A stretch of 64,000 bases of DNA from Pedobacter sp. L105 (GCF_009765875.1 NZ_LMUP01000010.1:1-64000), one strand, 5' to 3'. Shown: positions 17,565 to 26,243, numbered from the stretch's first letter. Notes: generated by a model not told the origin, from the sequence alone. Numbers and translations: made by a program.

Positions 17565-18623
17565 ATGAAAAACCACTCCATTCTTTTAACGAGCATTATA
17601 CTGATAACGTTTGTTTCCTGCAGAAACCTCGGCAGATTAGTGGACCAGAAAAAATCGGATTCTTATTTTATCACTTCAGACCAGCAAATACTTTTTTGCC
17701 AAAGTGGCAATTGGTTTGAGTTGGGAGTTGATACTATGCAAGCAGATGTAAAAACTTTTAAGATTTTTTCCAGCAATATTGCAGAGGATAAGAACTTCGT
17801 ATTTTATAAAGGTCAAGCACAAAAACATGTTCGACGTAACTCTTTTTATATCGAAAATGAAATACCAAAAGATCAATTTCACGCTTACTATATCGATGAA
17901 GCATTGGGTTTCATCATCATAAAAAATGCGGATCCAAAAACTTTTGAAAATTTAAAAGGCAAAGGACAGTGGGCACGAGATAAAAACCACTATTTCCTTG
18001 ATTGGAAAATGATAAACGTCGACCGTAAAACGTTTGCCTTCATAAACACCGTGTTTTCGGAAGATAAAGATTCCATTTACATTAGCCCTGATTTCCGAAA
18101 TTTTCAATCTGTCATGCCGAATCCTGGGGGTTCTAAATCCATAAACGATCAATATATAAAAATCGGGAAAAACATATACTTCGTTTACATCCATCCCGAC
18201 CCGAAACTCATGACTAGTACTTTTGATACCATTCGTCAAGTAAGCAGTATAAATCAGAATGTCATCTGTGTGAACAATGAGACGGTCGTTTCATACGGTG
18301 AAAAATTTAAGTACGACCGCGTCGATATAAGTTCTTTTAAGCTATTTAAGCCCGTTAAGGAAGAGGGGCAACAATCCCATTTCTCAAACGACCGATATTC
18401 AAAAGATAAGAAAAATGTTTACTATGAAGGTCAAATAGTTTCTCGAGCTGATGTAAACACATACACCCCACTTAAATATGGTTTTGGAAAAGATGTTAAA
18501 AATGCTTTCTACAAAACAGCCCCATTGGAAGGGGTCGACGTTCAAAGTTTTGCAGAATCAGACACCTTATACAAAGATAAACTTGGTAACAGGTATAACT
18601 ATAAAACGGGCCAGAAACTGTAA
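17565..18623 (+). CDS. DKNYY-repeat lipoprotein
   Basis: The 352-residue product has a lipoprotein signal peptide (MKNHSILLTSIILITFVSC, lipobox FVSC with Cys19). The ATG at 17565 was chosen so that the signal is N-terminal. The mature chain carries scattered copies of the DKN-x-x-Y/F motif (DKNHYFLD, EDKDSIYI, DKKNVYYEG, KNAFYK), the hallmark of the DKNYY family of Bacteroidota and Proteobacteria surface proteins. It should be anchored to the outer or inner membrane. Function is not established; such genes often sit in variable, contact-dependent loci. Confidence 0.75.
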   Translation: MKNHSILLTSIILITFVSCRNLGRLVDQKKSDSYFITSDQQILFCQSGNWFELGVDTMQADVKTFKIFSSNIAEDKNFVFYKGQAQKHVRRNSFYIENEIPKDQFHAYYIDEALGFIIIKNADPKTFENLKGKGQWARDKNHYFLDWKMINVDRKTFAFINTVFSEDKDSIYISPDFRNFQSVMPNPGGSKSINDQYIKIGKNIYFVYIHPDPKLMTSTFDTIRQVSSINQNVICVNNETVVSYGEKFKYDRVDISSFKLFKPVKEEGQQSHFSNDRYSKDKKNVYYEGQIVSRADVNTYTPLKYGFGKDVKNAFYKTAPLEGVDVQSFAESDTLYKDKLGNRYNYKTGQKL

Positions 18624-18772
18624 TTATCGTTTATTTGGCGCAAGCAAAGACGGGCTTCATTCAGAAAACAGGCGTTCCATCCCTTTGAGTGGTTGAATAC
18701 ACCCCAATAATTCGTTCAATCTTTGACTATTTTTGACGTACTGTTCTACATCTATGAATTCGGGAGCAAACC

Positions 18773-19227
18773 TTTTTTGTCAACCGGAGTTCCTGAACAA
18801 TGGCGACACCTTCAAACAATCAATGACGAGAAGCCGCTATGTGCTCTAAAAACGTCCAGAACACTGGACCGACAATCAAAAGGAAAGAGCTGATTTGCTG
18901 TTTGAACGTTACCCCGATCTGAAAAAGGCACACGAGCTCATTACTGCTTTGAGCAATATCTTTGAGAAGACAAAGGACAAATTATATGGACTGGCCAGGT
19001 TAGCTAAATGGCATGAAACTTAAGAACATCAGGTTTTGAGTCTTTCAACACAAATTTCCAGATCCATTCAAAATCATTATGAAACCATATTAAACTATTT
19101 TGATAACAGATCGACCAACGCTACTGCTGAATCTTTTAATACTAAATTAAAGGCATTCAGAGCACAGTTTCGAGGGATAAGGAACATTGAATTTTTCTTG
19201 TACAGGCTTACTCAAATTTATGCGTAA
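18773..19227 (+). pseudogene. ISL3-family transposase remnant
   Basis: One frame reads like the C-terminal half of an ISL3-family DDE transposase: PEFLNNGDTFKQSMTRSRYV, then RPEHWTDNQKERADLLFERY and a final NRSTNATAESFNTKLKAF, with an FFLYRLTQIYA ending. It is interrupted by in-frame TAA codons after RYVL and after WHET. The N-terminal half and the left IS end are missing. It is a decayed insertion sequence at the outer edge of the island. Confidence 0.75.
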
Positions 19228-19273
19228 ATACTGATATGAGAAAATATGTGCATTATGGCACCCTTAAAAGAAC

Positions 19274-19307
19274 AAAACCCCTGTTAACATAGTGTTTACA
19301 GGGGTTT
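19274..19307. terminator. terminator outside the left island end
   Basis: AAACCCCTGT and ACAGGGGTTT (10 bp) pair around a short loop. Read on the minus strand it follows the tRNA-Lys remnant by about 20 bp, so it is probably the original terminator of the tRNA gene before the island inserted. Confidence 0.7.
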
Positions 19308-19328
19308 ATACGTTTTGATATTGAATCT

Positions 19329-19355
19329 TGTGATCCCGCTGGGATTTGAACCCAG
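19329..19355. repeat. attachment site (distal copy of tRNA-Lys 3' end)
   Basis: The sequence from TGTGATCCCGCTGGGATT to GAACCCAG repeats the T arm and acceptor 3' half of the tRNA-Lys gene. The only difference is T instead of C at 19347. No tRNA 5' part is present. Confidence 0.88.
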
Positions 19356-19402
19356 TTTAAGAATCACTGTTTAAATACTATCTATACCGGTTTTGCAATT
19401 CG

Positions 19403-19421
19403 ACTCACCTAATCGCTCACC
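19403..19421. promoter_or_regulatory. integrase arm-type sites, left end
   Basis: ACTCACC (19403-19409) and GCTCACC (19415-19421) are spaced 12 bp apart, identical in spacing and orientation to a pair inside the right end (36850-36868). The wider shared string is ACTCACCTAAT followed by two variable bases and CTCACC. Confidence 0.6.
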
Positions 19422-19521
19422 ATTTTTTTCAATACGTTTTAGCTCCAATTGCTAGTTACTAATTTACTGAAATGTTTTTACAAACAAAAGTTAAATTATT
19501 AAATTAGACTTATAAATTATT

Positions 19522-21534
19522 CTATTTTCGTTTTTTGTATTTCTGCAAAATCCTATCTTTAATATCATTACTATGTATGTTTAATAATAACTGATTTATT
19601 GACCAATTATTATTCACATAAAAATCAACTACTGCATTTACGATTTTTTTACATTTGTCCCAATCCTTCCAGAAATTCAGCGGCTTTGTATGCACTTCAA
19701 GGTTTTTCCATAAGTTGTAATCCAAACTATCTGTTGCCAAAGAAAAATATATTATTTCAAAAGACGATTCAAATATTTTTTGAGCATCGACATTATTTAT
19801 ATTAAAAGCCAGTGCAACACAAAATACATGAACATCTATTTTTACTAAATGTCTTTTATCTTTTTCAATCTGATTGAAAAATTCAACCCATGAATGCAGT
19901 CCGTACTTCAGTACTAAATTAGAATTAGGATTTAACAAAATCACAATTAGTTCGATTACTTTTGGTCTAATATTATTATTGGATGTGAACCACTCCAAGA
20001 CCTCTGCGGGATTATTTCTTAAATAGTTAAGCCAGTTTCTACCAATATCAGTCGTTTCATGCTTATTTAAATAATCAAGGATAGCACTCTCTATAAGTAC
20101 ATCCTGATTTTCGAATACATGTGGATCGATTGATGAATTGATTTCTAGTAAGATATTTAGTATTTTCTGCCAACCGAATTTTCCAATATTCGATCTTTTT
20201 AATTGATTTATTATTTCAATCTGATTTTTGTTATTAGTTAGCCAAAAATTATTGCTGAAGGTTAATTTTGGATTTAATCCAATAAATACAGATGAAAGCT
20301 GTTTATCTGACCAAATTGAATTCAAATATTTATTTTCACTAAGAATTTCTGCGAGTTCAGTTATAACTTCTTCTCCATTTGCATTTGGACCTTTCCTTAT
20401 AATACTTTTTAACGTTTTAACACTTTGTTCATCTAAATTTTGGAACAAACTGATAAATCTAGTTTTATAGTTTAATTTTTCGTAATCAAAATTTTTGTAG
20501 TATTCTGTAATTGTTAAATGATATAAAATGGCTGTTTCATCATACAATGGCAATATATTGCCAAATGAAGTTGGCACCCTGTTTAACAATGAATTTTTAA
20601 GATTAGAGGCCTCTTTTGGTGATGGATATTGCGTTGCCAAAAAACTGATAGATTTTTCTAAAATTGGCTTTTCATTTGAAAAGAAAATATAACATTCTAT
20701 TAAGGCTTTAAAAGCCTTTCTTTTAATGCTAACATCTGATCCAAAATAATTCAGGAAATTATGTGCAATTATTGATGGGGAAAATAGATCAGTTGTAATG
20801 AAATTAAGCCAATTCTCGGATGTATCAACTTTGCTCTCATTTAGATCCATTACATTTATTTCATTCATGATTGAGGGGAACTTCTCTGAACTATTAGGTA
20901 TAATTTGAAGATCTAATATATCCCCCTTTATATTGCGTGGGAATATTGCACCTGTACAAAAACTGAAATTTCTTTTTAATCTTGGCCATTGTTGTCTCCA
21001 TATCATCAAAATCAGTTCCTCGAAATTCTCAGCAGTTGAAGACCTTACTAATAAGGATTTGTCCGCATCATTGTATAAATTTTTTAGCAGCGATCTTGTT
21101 TGCTGATCCAATAAGTTAGTTGAAACAGGGTTAAAATCGTTAATTTCAGTATTCACAGCAAGCTTCCTTAAATACAATTCTTTATTTAATTCGAGTATTT
21201 CGGGACGCACAAACAGAGATAATAACTTTTGGACGTTGGCTATTTTTGGAACGTCTTGAAAATCCATGAGAAGTGTATGAGTCCAAACACAGCCTGGACG
21301 TTTCATTTCCGGTGCATACCATGTTTTCGCCATGGCGTACATATTAATTTCTTTGATAGGGTAACCAGTGATATATTCTTCGAAGCCCTTTTCCATACGA
21401 CTCCCAGACATATCGCTTAATAATAACATTATTCGCTTTACCTCAGATGGAAGCTCTATAGAAGAAGCAATTAAAGTATGCCCGTCAATATAACCATGCA
21501 ATGTTTGATCAAAATTTATAGAGTTACTATTCAT
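19522..21534 (-). CDS. GTPase-associated protein 1 (GAP1)-like
   Basis: The 670-residue cytoplasmic protein is the last gene of the GTPase operon. Its N-terminal 120 residues fit the GAP1-N1 pattern: FDQTLHGYIDGHTLIASS (8-25), LLSDMSGSR, an EEYITGYPI segment, then MAKTWYAPEMKRPGCVWTHT followed by a short hydrophobic strand. The remainder is a long helical region with leucine- and asparagine-rich stretches (probable GAP1 middle and C-terminal parts). In published comparative-genomic work this family is predicted to cooperate with paired GTPases in conflict systems; no biochemical role is known to me. It overlaps the upstream GTPase gene by 4 bp. The gene is very AT-rich. Confidence 0.72.
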   Translation of the reverse strand: MNSNSINFDQTLHGYIDGHTLIASSIELPSEVKRIMLLLSDMSGSRMEKGFEEYITGYPIKEINMYAMAKTWYAPEMKRPGCVWTHTLLMDFQDVPKIANVQKLLSLFVRPEILELNKELYLRKLAVNTEINDFNPVSTNLLDQQTRSLLKNLYNDADKSLLVRSSTAENFEELILMIWRQQWPRLKRNFSFCTGAIFPRNIKGDILDLQIIPNSSEKFPSIMNEINVMDLNESKVDTSENWLNFITTDLFSPSIIAHNFLNYFGSDVSIKRKAFKALIECYIFFSNEKPILEKSISFLATQYPSPKEASNLKNSLLNRVPTSFGNILPLYDETAILYHLTITEYYKNFDYEKLNYKTRFISLFQNLDEQSVKTLKSIIRKGPNANGEEVITELAEILSENKYLNSIWSDKQLSSVFIGLNPKLTFSNNFWLTNNKNQIEIINQLKRSNIGKFGWQKILNILLEINSSIDPHVFENQDVLIESAILDYLNKHETTDIGRNWLNYLRNNPAEVLEWFTSNNNIRPKVIELIVILLNPNSNLVLKYGLHSWVEFFNQIEKDKRHLVKIDVHVFCVALAFNINNVDAQKIFESSFEIIYFSLATDSLDYNLWKNLEVHTKPLNFWKDWDKCKKIVNAVVDFYVNNNWSINQLLLNIHSNDIKDRILQKYKKRK

Positions 21535-22442
21535 TCAAAAAGCCACTTAAGGGGAACAGTTATATCATGAGTTACGCTTTTTTCAGATTGAACTATAATT
21601 CGTTCTGATTGTTTAAGTTTCCCTTGTAATTCAAGATTTTCGTCATCTTCTTCGGAATAAATTCCGCCTTGTGCGCTAACTCCAAATACTTTATGAGGAA
21701 ATGCTTCAGCATTTGAAATCAAATATTGAAAGAGCATAGGCAATTCTTCAATAAACCACTCGGACGGTGTAAGCTTTGGCACCCCAAAATCTGGAAGGTT
21801 AACAATAACATCCCAGGCAGAAACGATAATGTTTATTTTGCATGGTAATTTTATGTTCTTTGAAATAATTTGAAGTAGGTCTACAAGAACAACCTGTGAC
21901 TGACAAAGTTTTGGAGTCCACTTCACCTCGGCATCTTCCTTCATTTGTTTACCTGGAATATTACCTTTATCATTGATCTCTAAATTATTTGAAGAATCTT
22001 TAAAATCAAGCATTTCGTCGACATTCAATATTAAATGTCCTTTTTTAATGAAGTCGGGGTTGACAAACAACATTATACTATTACATCCAGACACTTGGTC
22101 AATGTAGTCAATAGTTAGTTTTCGATATTCAAATTGACTTTCGTATGTTTCACCTGATAAATCAGGAAAGACAAAGTTCATTACTTGTCCATTAGTATTA
22201 TCTTTGATTTCAAGTTCAATTTTTTTTACAGATTCAGTTTTTGTTCGTTCAACTGATTTGCAGTCAAGGAAACTAGAACGTAAACTGTTTAAATATTCTC
22301 TATCGTCAGGTTGAACGGTGATGGAATAAAGTGAATCAATCTCCCCACTTTCTACTACATGCCACAACGCACCTATAAATGAAGACTTACCAGAATTTGG
22401 TAATCCAATAAACATACAGCTGTTTAATTGCTCTGAAGACAT
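21531..22442 (-). CDS. P-loop GTPase, first of a double-GTPase pair
   Basis: The 303-residue protein has a P-loop GLPNSGKS (13-20) at the very N-terminus, a Walker B-like FPDLSGE (92-98) with the switch-II style DxSGE, and a late SAWD (208-211) in the position of the G4 base-recognition motif. Domain size and the DLSGE motif resemble the double-GTPase (DO-GTPase) families rather than translational GTPases. It probably switches a conflict system on or off by nucleotide state. It overlaps the GAP1 gene by 4 bp and starts 4 bp after the second GTPase gene, so stoichiometric expression is expected. Confidence 0.72.
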   Translation of the reverse strand: MSSEQLNSCMFIGLPNSGKSSFIGALWHVVESGEIDSLYSITVQPDDREYLNSLRSSFLDCKSVERTKTESVKKIELEIKDNTNGQVMNFVFPDLSGETYESQFEYRKLTIDYIDQVSGCNSIMLFVNPDFIKKGHLILNVDEMLDFKDSSNNLEINDKGNIPGKQMKEDAEVKWTPKLCQSQVVLVDLLQIISKNIKLPCKINIIVSAWDVIVNLPDFGVPKLTPSEWFIEELPMLFQYLISNAEAFPHKVFGVSAQGGIYSEEDDENLELQGKLKQSERIIVQSEKSVTHDITVPLKWLFE

Positions 22443-22446
22443 AGGT

Positions 22447-23481
22447 TTAATTATTGAATTTATATTGTGAAAATTCTCTTGTCAAATTATTTTCATTAGA
22501 AGATGTTTCGTGAAGTGTATTGCCATCTAATATTGATTTTGTAACCCATAATGGAAAAATTTTGTTTATTCCAAAACCAAATGGCAATGTTCCTGATTTT
22601 GGTCGGGCTGATACTTCAAAAAAAGTAATGTCATATAATTTTCCAAATTGTGATGAAATATCAGTTTTTAATAAATCTATAAATTGATTATGAATTTTCT
22701 GATCTCCCTTATTTTTAAACAAATCCCATCGTGAGAAAATTACTTGGATATGAGTATGAGGTAACAAGGTGCCGCTTTCATTTAGGCTTCTAATAATCCC
22801 TAAACCAGAAGTTCTTGCATTTGCTCGTTCTTTTAAAGTGGTTATTCTATCTGAGTCAAAAAACAATGCAAAATGATCAGCTCTTTGGCAAATTATAAAT
22901 TTTTTAGCATCTTGAGAAGAGTCTTTCAAAGCAATAAACAATTCACCAGAAATATCTGTAAATAACAGATCAATCGTATTATTTACGTCAGTCTGTTGTG
23001 CTACTTTTAAGTGCAGAAAAGTTGGTGGCCCTATTGGAGTTCTGTTTGTATCATCATCCAATTTTTCCGAGGCAATTTTGGATGGGTGACTTTTCTCTTC
23101 AAAATCTAGTAAAGTTTCAGAACCTGCAAATAAGAAACCTTCAAATGAAGTATTAGTCTGAAATAAGTGCATTAAACTTAAAAGCATAGTGGTTTTGCCA
23201 GCATCAGGCAATCCGGCTAATATTACTAATCGGGTTAGAGATGACTTTGAAATTCTATTTACTTCTGTTAAATTTAATGCTTTACCAGAATAGACATCAA
23301 TAACATTTTTATTAACCTCTATCTTTCCAATCACTACATCCTTATCTTCATCAAACTCAAGTTGTGAATTATTATCAAAGCCTTTAACGTCAGAATAATG
23401 TGGGCAATTATCTATTTGCAGATTGTTTATACATTTGCCTGTCATTAAGACTTGACATCCCTCTTCGTTACAAATGGCCAT
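22447..23481 (-). CDS. P-loop GTPase with N-terminal Cys cluster, second of the pair
   Basis: The 344-residue protein has a GTPase domain with P-loop GLPDAGKT (90-97), Walker B-like TDISGE (175-180) and FSRWD (249-253) as G4-like motif. The motif pattern parallels the neighbouring GTPase (DLSGE, SAWD), marking the two as a related pair. Residues 1-30 carry Cys4, Cys9, Cys17 and Cys26 plus His28 (NCPHYS), which may bind zinc and serve as a recruiting module. The gene lies between the GASH-like and first GTPase genes with gaps of 11 and 4 bp. Function is inferred from family context only. Confidence 0.72.
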   Translation of the reverse strand: MAICNEEGCQVLMTGKCINNLQIDNCPHYSDVKGFDNNSQLEFDEDKDVVIGKIEVNKNVIDVYSGKALNLTEVNRISKSSLTRLVILAGLPDAGKTTMLLSLMHLFQTNTSFEGFLFAGSETLLDFEEKSHPSKIASEKLDDDTNRTPIGPPTFLHLKVAQQTDVNNTIDLLFTDISGELFIALKDSSQDAKKFIICQRADHFALFFDSDRITTLKERANARTSGLGIIRSLNESGTLLPHTHIQVIFSRWDLFKNKGDQKIHNQFIDLLKTDISSQFGKLYDITFFEVSARPKSGTLPFGFGINKIFPLWVTKSILDGNTLHETSSNENNLTREFSQYKFNN

Positions 23482-23492
23482 TATGTTTGTAA

Positions 23493-24539
23493 TTAAAATT
23501 CATATAAGAGGGTTTCATTTAAAAATTGTAATGACATCTCTAAAGCAGAACATTTATATTCTGAACTAATAGATGTTTGTTTTATAAATATAGCAGTCCA
23601 TGCTTCATTTCCACCAGATTCAATGGCCTTTGAGTATGCAAAGTACAATGGACTTAGGTTACCATAAATATCAGTGCTTTTTTCTTCTACTACCGATGTT
23701 AAATTTTTAAATACAATATCTATGGCATTTTTTATTGAAAATTCACTAGGAAGATTAGTAATCTTAGATAAAATCTTATTTAAAAAACTCTCAGCGTTGT
23801 TAGGTTGTGGTAGGCTGATAAAAAGCTTCCCTAATTCTAATGCTAAAACAAATGGAGCTTGTTCAGGAATTAATTCGGCTACCGCAACATTTTTGATTTT
23901 GCTAAATTCTCTAAACAACCACCAATGGATATTTGATTCCTCTTCAAGAGTTTTTAATCTAGTAGAATATTCGTGGCGTTGTTTTTCTATGTTTGTTGCC
24001 ATACTCTTTAAATAAACTGCTTGACTTCTTATGTGAGCTGTTAACGTTTCTAAACTTTGGGGATCTTCACCTAGTATTTGATATTTTAGTATAGCAGGAG
24101 TGTAATTAGATGGTTCTCGTACCGATTCTGCACGTTGATTTAAATAATCAATGGCACTTTGAACTATATCAATATTCAATATTGAATTCTTTTCAACTCC
24201 GAATATACCTAACTTTAAAGCTGTTGCAATTTTTAAACTGTTTATTGTATTCTTTGAAATAGCCTCGGAAATTATTGCACCTGCTATTACTCTGTTTTCT
24301 AAAGAACCATTATCTTCTATAAACATTCCATCGGAAGAGCTAATTGCTAAAAAAAGTTCTTTATTGAATTCCCGATTTTTGATTGGTTTATCAAGATATA
24401 GCCTAATACAATCTAATAAAAATTGTAAGTCTTTTGTTGTGACGATGGTTTCAATTGCTAAAGAACGCTTCTCAAAAGCATCTTCGCCAATTGATTCCAC
24501 TGTTGCAATACGATACCATTTTGGTAAGTTTAATAACAT
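23493..24539 (-). CDS. GASH-like all-helical GTPase-associated protein
   Basis: The 348-residue protein is predicted almost wholly helical. The opening LPKWYRIATVESIG and the central EEESNIHWWLFREFSKIKN, with a long charged helix before it, resemble the GTPase-associated system helical (GASH) domain known from operons with GAP1 and paired GTPases. It has no catalytic motif. A scaffold or regulator role is likely. It sits between the metallophosphoesterase (5-bp gap) and the second GTPase. The family call rests on remembered patterns and gene order, so it is moderate. Confidence 0.55.
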   Translation of the reverse strand: MLLNLPKWYRIATVESIGEDAFEKRSLAIETIVTTKDLQFLLDCIRLYLDKPIKNREFNKELFLAISSSDGMFIEDNGSLENRVIAGAIISEAISKNTINSLKIATALKLGIFGVEKNSILNIDIVQSAIDYLNQRAESVREPSNYTPAILKYQILGEDPQSLETLTAHIRSQAVYLKSMATNIEKQRHEYSTRLKTLEEESNIHWWLFREFSKIKNVAVAELIPEQAPFVLALELGKLFISLPQPNNAESFLNKILSKITNLPSEFSIKNAIDIVFKNLTSVVEEKSTDIYGNLSPLYFAYSKAIESGGNEAWTAIFIKQTSISSEYKCSALEMSLQFLNETLLYEF

Positions 24540-24544
24540 AAGTT

Positions 24545-25855
24545 CTATTTAGTAAATGGGTTATGTGATGTAATTCCTGATGCTTTGGCCACTTTTTCCC
24601 ATAGATCGTGTAACAAGTTTTTATCTGATGCACGTTTAAAATAAGCTTTGGCTTTTTGAACCTCTTCCAAGTCTCTATCTGTGTCATCGATCAAACCTAA
24701 TTCAACTGCTATTTTTAGTTTGACATGGTATGGCAACCCCAAAAATATATAGGCCAATTTTCGTTTAGGATCTGGTGCATTAATATCAATTACTGGCTCA
24801 GCCATTGGAGTGATTATTAGTTCTTTAAGTTCCTCTTTGTTAGGAACTTTTGTTTCGGTAACTTCGTGACTATTTAAATTTAAATTAAATTCTTCAAAAA
24901 GACGATCTCCATCTACACAATCCGCTTTGAATTTTCTTTTTTCTTTATCCCAAACTCGTTCAAATAGCTTAATGTTTAAAGTGGGATTCTGTGTTATTAA
25001 TGGAATAGTCAATTCTATTATATTATATCGCGGTTCCCAACCCGATTCACGCCTAGAAGGTTGCATAGCACCAGCCGACAAAATTAAACAATCATTAACT
25101 AATTCTGTCGAGAATGAATGTTTATGACCGAACAAGTGCAATCTTACCCGGGATTTAAAATCTATTTGTGCTTCTTCTCCGTCATACAACCATTGAGGGG
25201 GGTGATGACAAAGAACAACGTTAATGACCCCTTCTTTTCTAACAAAATTACTTTGAGTAGATCCAAGGATTAATTTCGAGGTATTTTCATCGTCACTTTC
25301 GTCAGAGACAAATGCAGAGTTCACACCACGTATTCTTAAAATTGAATTGTCGATATTAAATTCTTTTTCCCAGAATAGTACATTATCCGATTGGGGAATA
25401 GATCCATATTTCTGAGCAAATGTATTATAGTTGGTGAGTGGGCTTAATAATGTTTTTGCTGACTCTGGATTAGTAATGTACTCCCATATTTTACTGTCTA
25501 TGTCGACCCTTTTTCTTAGCTTCTTAAATTGCTGATGAACATCTTTAACCATGACAGATACTTTTTCTCTATCCACATCATGGTTACCTGGGACTGTAAG
25601 GACATTTTCTTCTTCACAGCCAGTTATACTGCAAATTTTCTTTATCCACCGGTCAGCGATTTTATACTCTTCTTCTTTACCTGAGAATGCAATATCGCCA
25701 CCAATTAAAATTATATCAATTTTGCCATATTTAGCTTTCAGATCTTTCAAATCAAATTCTACCTCGCTTTGAATATCCTTGTCTAAGTCTAAGTATTGGT
25801 GCTTATCAAAGCATTTAAAATGTATGTCGGAGATATGAAGTAATTTGAGACCCAT
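24545..25855 (-). CDS. calcineurin-like phosphoesterase with C-terminal helical domain
   Basis: The 436-residue protein has every metal-ligand motif of the calcineurin-like superfamily: HISDIHF (Asp10, His12), GGDIAFSG (Asp54), VPGNHDVD (Asn91, His92), LCHHPP (His217) and FGHKHSF (243-246). The enzyme should cleave phosphoesters, possibly nucleic acid or a nucleotide signal. After a linker, residues 365-436 form a separate helical module (AYIFLGLPYHVKLKIAVELG, then a YFKRASDKNLLHDLWEKV helix) reminiscent of death-like or effector-associated domains. In the operon it is the only evident enzyme besides the GTPases, so it is the likely effector. Confidence 0.8.
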   Translation of the reverse strand: MGLKLLHISDIHFKCFDKHQYLDLDKDIQSEVEFDLKDLKAKYGKIDIILIGGDIAFSGKEEEYKIADRWIKKICSITGCEEENVLTVPGNHDVDREKVSVMVKDVHQQFKKLRKRVDIDSKIWEYITNPESAKTLLSPLTNYNTFAQKYGSIPQSDNVLFWEKEFNIDNSILRIRGVNSAFVSDESDDENTSKLILGSTQSNFVRKEGVINVVLCHHPPQWLYDGEEAQIDFKSRVRLHLFGHKHSFSTELVNDCLILSAGAMQPSRRESGWEPRYNIIELTIPLITQNPTLNIKLFERVWDKEKRKFKADCVDGDRLFEEFNLNLNSHEVTETKVPNKEELKELIITPMAEPVIDINAPDPKRKLAYIFLGLPYHVKLKIAVELGLIDDTDRDLEEVQKAKAYFKRASDKNLLHDLWEKVAKASGITSHNPFTK

Positions 25856-25889
25856 TTGAGGCGTTAATTTGCTATTTTGATGATAGTTA

Positions 25890-26195
25890 TTATTTTTTCA
25901 GAAGTTCTAGCCCATTATCAGTTACAATCTTTTCGATTTTAGCTTTAAAAAGTATAAATGCAAATGGAATCTTACTAGTTATGATGACAAGGTTATTTTC
26001 CACAGTTAAGTTGCCGCTAATTTCGGTCTTTGCAATCTTAAATTTGAAATTACCATTACTACCTGTCCATGCGGATTCAAATCCTGATATTTCTGTTTGA
26101 TATTTTTTTGGTACACTTGAAAAGAACATCTTTATTCTCTCTAACGCACTTTTTTGGCCAAGTTCGTGATTCAATTTAATTTCTACTAGCCTCAT
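25890..26195 (-). CDS. small PHA-granule-type (SRPBCC-like) protein
   Basis: The 101-residue protein resembles the polyhydroxyalkanoic acid system family: a start like VEIKLNHELGQKSALERI, a central W-x-G-x-x-G-x-F beta segment (WTGSNGNFKFKI) and an ending with a PFAFILFKAKIEKIV helix. These proteins have a small SRPBCC-like fold of unclear role. It is the first gene of the AT-rich operon, 34 bp before the phosphoesterase gene. No PHA synthesis genes are present, so a lipid or ligand-binding role within the GTPase system is possible. Whether it belongs functionally is uncertain. Confidence 0.55.
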   Translation of the reverse strand: MRLVEIKLNHELGQKSALERIKMFFSSVPKKYQTEISGFESAWTGSNGNFKFKIAKTEISGNLTVENNLVIITSKIPFAFILFKAKIEKIVTDNGLELLKK

Positions 26196-26219
26196 TGATA
26201 GTTTCCTCTCTTTTATCTC

Positions 26220-26243
26220 TGATTACTTAATACCATGTAATCA
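26220..26243. promoter_or_regulatory. inverted repeat in the GTPase operon leader
   Basis: TGATTAC and GTAATCA (7-bp arms, 10-bp spacer) lie 25 bp upstream of the first gene of the operon. The placement suits an operator or a leader hairpin. No known regulator is matched. Confidence 0.4.

Noticed and set aside
18640..18760. Minus-strand coding-like segment (EFIDVEQYVKNSQRLNELLG) beside the ISL3 remnant
   Set aside because: It looks like a short C-terminal gene fragment but is too short to assign and has no start or neighbouring domain.
25890..26195. Reading the small first gene as proof of polyhydroxyalkanoate metabolism
   Set aside because: No PHA synthase, phasin or related gene is nearby; the resemblance is to a small domain family of unclear function.
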